Assembly (NCBI GenBank): GCA_023101885.1
Contig: JALPQD010000207.1
Location: 2,202,653 to 2,266,652, forward strand
Direction: 5' to 3'
Length of the DNA stretch: 64,000 bases
From: Typhlomys cinereus
Lineage: Eukaryota; Chordata; Mammalia; Rodentia; Platacanthomyidae
Shown here: piece by piece, positions 61,936-64,000 of the stretch
Position numbering within the stretch: the stretch's first letter is position 1
Layout: each line of letters starts with the position of its first letter
Notes under the pieces: model-generated
The model's input: the letters and a program-made list of their open reading frames with translations, nothing else
Told to the model about the DNA's origin: nothing
The model's database searches: none
Translations under genes and position numbers: made by a program

Positions 61936-62425
61936 CAACCTGAAACTACCACTAAAGTTTGTGCATTATAATCTCTGTTTTTGTGAATGATGTAAAAATC
62001 TACCAAGAACTCATTTAAAAGTTATTTTGGCATGATGTAACTAATGGAAGTATAAAAAGGATATTTATTCCCTTGAGACTCAAAACAAACCCCTAAATCA
62101 TGTATAATATGGTATCTCTGTGACTGAAGGCAAGTATTGAGAAATTCATATATAATGTGGTAGAATGAGAACATTTGAGTCATAAGATTGAAGAGTCTAT
62201 AATTGCCTGTGATCTCTAGGCTAATGTTTTGCTGTTTTTTTTTTTTCTTACCTAGCTTATCAAATACTAACCTGACAAACTAATGTTTTTGTCAGAAACA
62301 AGTTGCTGAAACATAACCCTTTTCTTCATCTGGTTATATCATTTAACCTCATAGACCTGACTACAATTATGTCATATTCTTCATCCTTTACATCTTTGCT
62401 CTTACTTTCTGGTTACCCATTCTAG

Positions 62426-62497
62426 CAATACAAGACCAAGTCAAGCTACAAGGCTTTTGCAGCAATCCCTACAAACACATTGCTTTTGGAACAAAAG
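62426..62497 (+). CDS. MLIP: MLIP short coding exon (24 codons)
   Basis: Acceptor CCATTCTAG ends at 62425; donor AAG|GTCAGT has GT at 62498-62499. 72 nt, phase 0-0, translating to QYKTKSSYKAFAAIP then TNTLLLEQK. In my memory this is residue-for-residue the human/mouse MLIP sequence that follows either KHGQ (short isoform) or ENKKSK (long isoform) and precedes ALDEPAKTES. The complete conservation of such a short exon contrasts with the divergent neighbouring exons and suggests a constrained interaction or modification segment. The donor has C at +3, a slightly weak site. The next exon was not found before 64000. Confidence 0.95.
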
Positions 62498-64000
62498 GTC
62501 AGTCTTGGTTTCAAAGCACAACGATTTTTATGTTTCTAATGTCAGTTTCTTTATGCTTGTATGACTTCCACTGGGAAGGTTCATGATTCGATTAGCAAAA
62601 CTATTCCTAGTGTAGGATGGTGTAACATAAGTCTTTCCATTGTCATAGTTGCAGGTAACATCAATTTATCACTAGAGCACAAGCAGAGACATGCCTGTTC
62701 CATTGTGACTTAATCAGAGCCCCCCTCTTTTGGAATTTTAAGAAAACCTTATGTTTTAGGGCTTCTATCTCTATTCATTTTTATCAAAATGAAGGTGAAG
62801 TGGGAATATATGTGAACTGACCATCTGGTCATTAACGGTCAAGATTCAATTAATCCAGGCTTTCTAAGTGTCAATGTGGATACTTAGGCACATCATTAGC
62901 TCAACCACTTCACCCATCTTTGCCAAACACTGGTCCTACCCCAACTCCGGTTCCATGAGTTGGAGGGGACACAGTGACCCTGCGTAGTGCCTAAGCTATT
63001 TCATATAACTTTAAGGTATTGTTGCTTTGCTATTAAAGCATCATTAGTTATAAATTCTAGGATGTTACTTCAGTAGCTAAATTTAAAACTCTTGTTCAAT
63101 AAGGACATTGTATATACCTAAGTAAAAAATCATATGAAGGGTTCAGATCAGAATCAAAGAGACACTGATAACTAAGTGATATTTTATGGTGATTAATTCA
63201 TATTTGACTCTTACTGCTTGAAGCTCATTTCACTACTCCCTTCAGATAGTTTCAGCTACTTCAGATATGGTTGCTATCATTTGTCAAATGCTAATGTTTA
63301 TCAACCAGGTGGTATTTCGATCACACGTCTATGAATCTAAAAGCTTGTTATTAGCATCATTAGCATGATCCTGAGAACAACACCTTTGAATGCACTCTAG
63401 TCTAAAACTAGAAAATCGTGTGAGATGCTCAGCAGAATACATATGAACATCAAATGGGTGACATTTCTAGTCGCGTACCTCTGGAAATCAGAATTATTCA
63501 CACATGGTTAGAATCTTTGCATATACATTGACTATTAGTCCGTCTGCTGGTAAGATGCCTGAAAGTTTTTTTTTCTCCAGCTTCTACCTTGTTAACAAAC
63601 AAAATGGAATGAAAACATCTGGAAGGTGAGGGAAGTGGTTCTTCCCCAGTTGTCTCTGTTCTGTCCAGGCTCAACCAACTGAGTCTTGGTGACAGTGTTC
63701 ACTGTTTACAGACCCCCTTTCAGGTTCAGTGACTGTCTCTGGAGTTTGCTCTGGAGTGTGTCCCTTCACAGGTCTGGGAGAATACTTCTTCCTCAGCAGC
63801 GAGGTACGGGGCATACGCAGCCCGCTGTATTATGAAGGCCTACCCTCCTCTTGCCCCAGTGGACATAGTCTCCTGGATCTGTGAGATGCTTCCTGATACT
63901 CTGCAGACCTTCACTTCAGAATTACGAGGGCTAGTGCTCATTCTGTGACAGAAAGCTGGACATCAGGGTATGCTCCAGAACTCCTGCTATCTTCTTTACC
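62498..64000 (+). other. MLIP: MLIP intron downstream of the 24-codon exon (partial)
   Basis: No exon, SINE or L1 recognised. The next MLIP exon (human ALDEPAKTES) was looked for and not found. 63600-64000 is less AT-rich, contains short open frames without splice support, and is not assigned. Confidence 0.7.

Larger units (their letters stand above)
51054..62425 (+). other. MLIP: MLIP intron between the large exon and the 24-codon exon
   Basis: About 11.4 kb. Contains an L1 3' fragment with target duplication, L2-like relics, a URR1-like element, two adjacent B2-superfamily SINEs, one further SINE and a B1-like SINE. Nothing recognised in 51054-53655, 54372-55750, 56085-56810, 58405-60020 and 60080-61455. 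58440-59240 is non-repetitive and less AT-rich than its surroundings and could hold regulatory sequence. Confidence 0.85.

Noticed and set aside
62498..64000. Search for the next MLIP exon (human ALDEPAKTES)
   Set aside because: No match found in this stretch.
1..64000. A new multi-gene or defence-type system
   Set aside because: All supported coding sequence belongs to one known vertebrate gene; the rest is intron and common repeats.

Overview
The window is intronic DNA of a rodent-like mammal carrying four coding exons, all on the + strand, of one gene: MLIP (muscular LMNA-interacting protein, also called CIP, cardiac ISL1-interacting protein). The rodent assignment rests on interspersed repeats: B2-superfamily tRNA-derived SINEs, B1-like 7SL-derived SINEs, rodent-type L1 3' ends and URR1-like DNA elements. 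The main SINE has the B2-type head (GGCTGGAGAGATGGCTCAG) but a body and (CA)n tail unlike the B2 consensus of mouse, rat or hamster that I recall, so I suspect a non-murid, possibly dipodoid (jerboa-type), rodent. The species is inference.

Gene layout: exon at 27737-27892 (52 codons), exon at 37831-38209 (379 nt, one base out of frame), large Ser/Pro/Thr-rich exon at 49512-51053 (514 codons), and a 24-codon exon at 62426-62497. All four have AG acceptors and GT donors, and every boundary falls between codons (phase 0). Joined in order they match, in my memory of human and mouse MLIP, the region from just after the N-terminal methionine exon to the start of the C-terminal half. The first coding exon and the C-terminal exons lie outside the window. 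The large exon is a cassette in long isoforms; in short isoforms the 37831 exon joins the 62426 exon directly.

The main anomaly is in the 37831-38209 exon. A five-T run at 37991-37995 carries one base more than the conserved frame allows. As written, the exon hits a stop at 38113-38115; the conserved MLIP sequence continues in the +1 frame to the donor. The exon length (379 = 126 codons + 1) agrees with this. A homopolymer assembly error, a polymorphism or a real lesion are all possible.

The rest is introns. 1-27736: SINEs, MIR/L2-type relics, URR1-like elements, an L1 3' end and microsatellites. 27893-37830: a 5'-inverted (twin-primed) L1 with a nested SINE, a further L1 with another nested SINE, a 72-bp tandem duplication and a long (TA)n. 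38210-49511: SINEs and several minus-strand L1 3' ends. 51054-62425: an L1 3' fragment with a clear 18-bp target duplication, a URR1-like element and SINEs. 62498-64000: nothing recognised. There is no rRNA, tRNA, CRISPR or prokaryotic feature, and no sign of a new multi-gene system. The points most worth follow-up are the MLIP frameshift, a young SINE subfamily with three closely related copies, and a few non-repetitive intronic stretches that could be regulatory.
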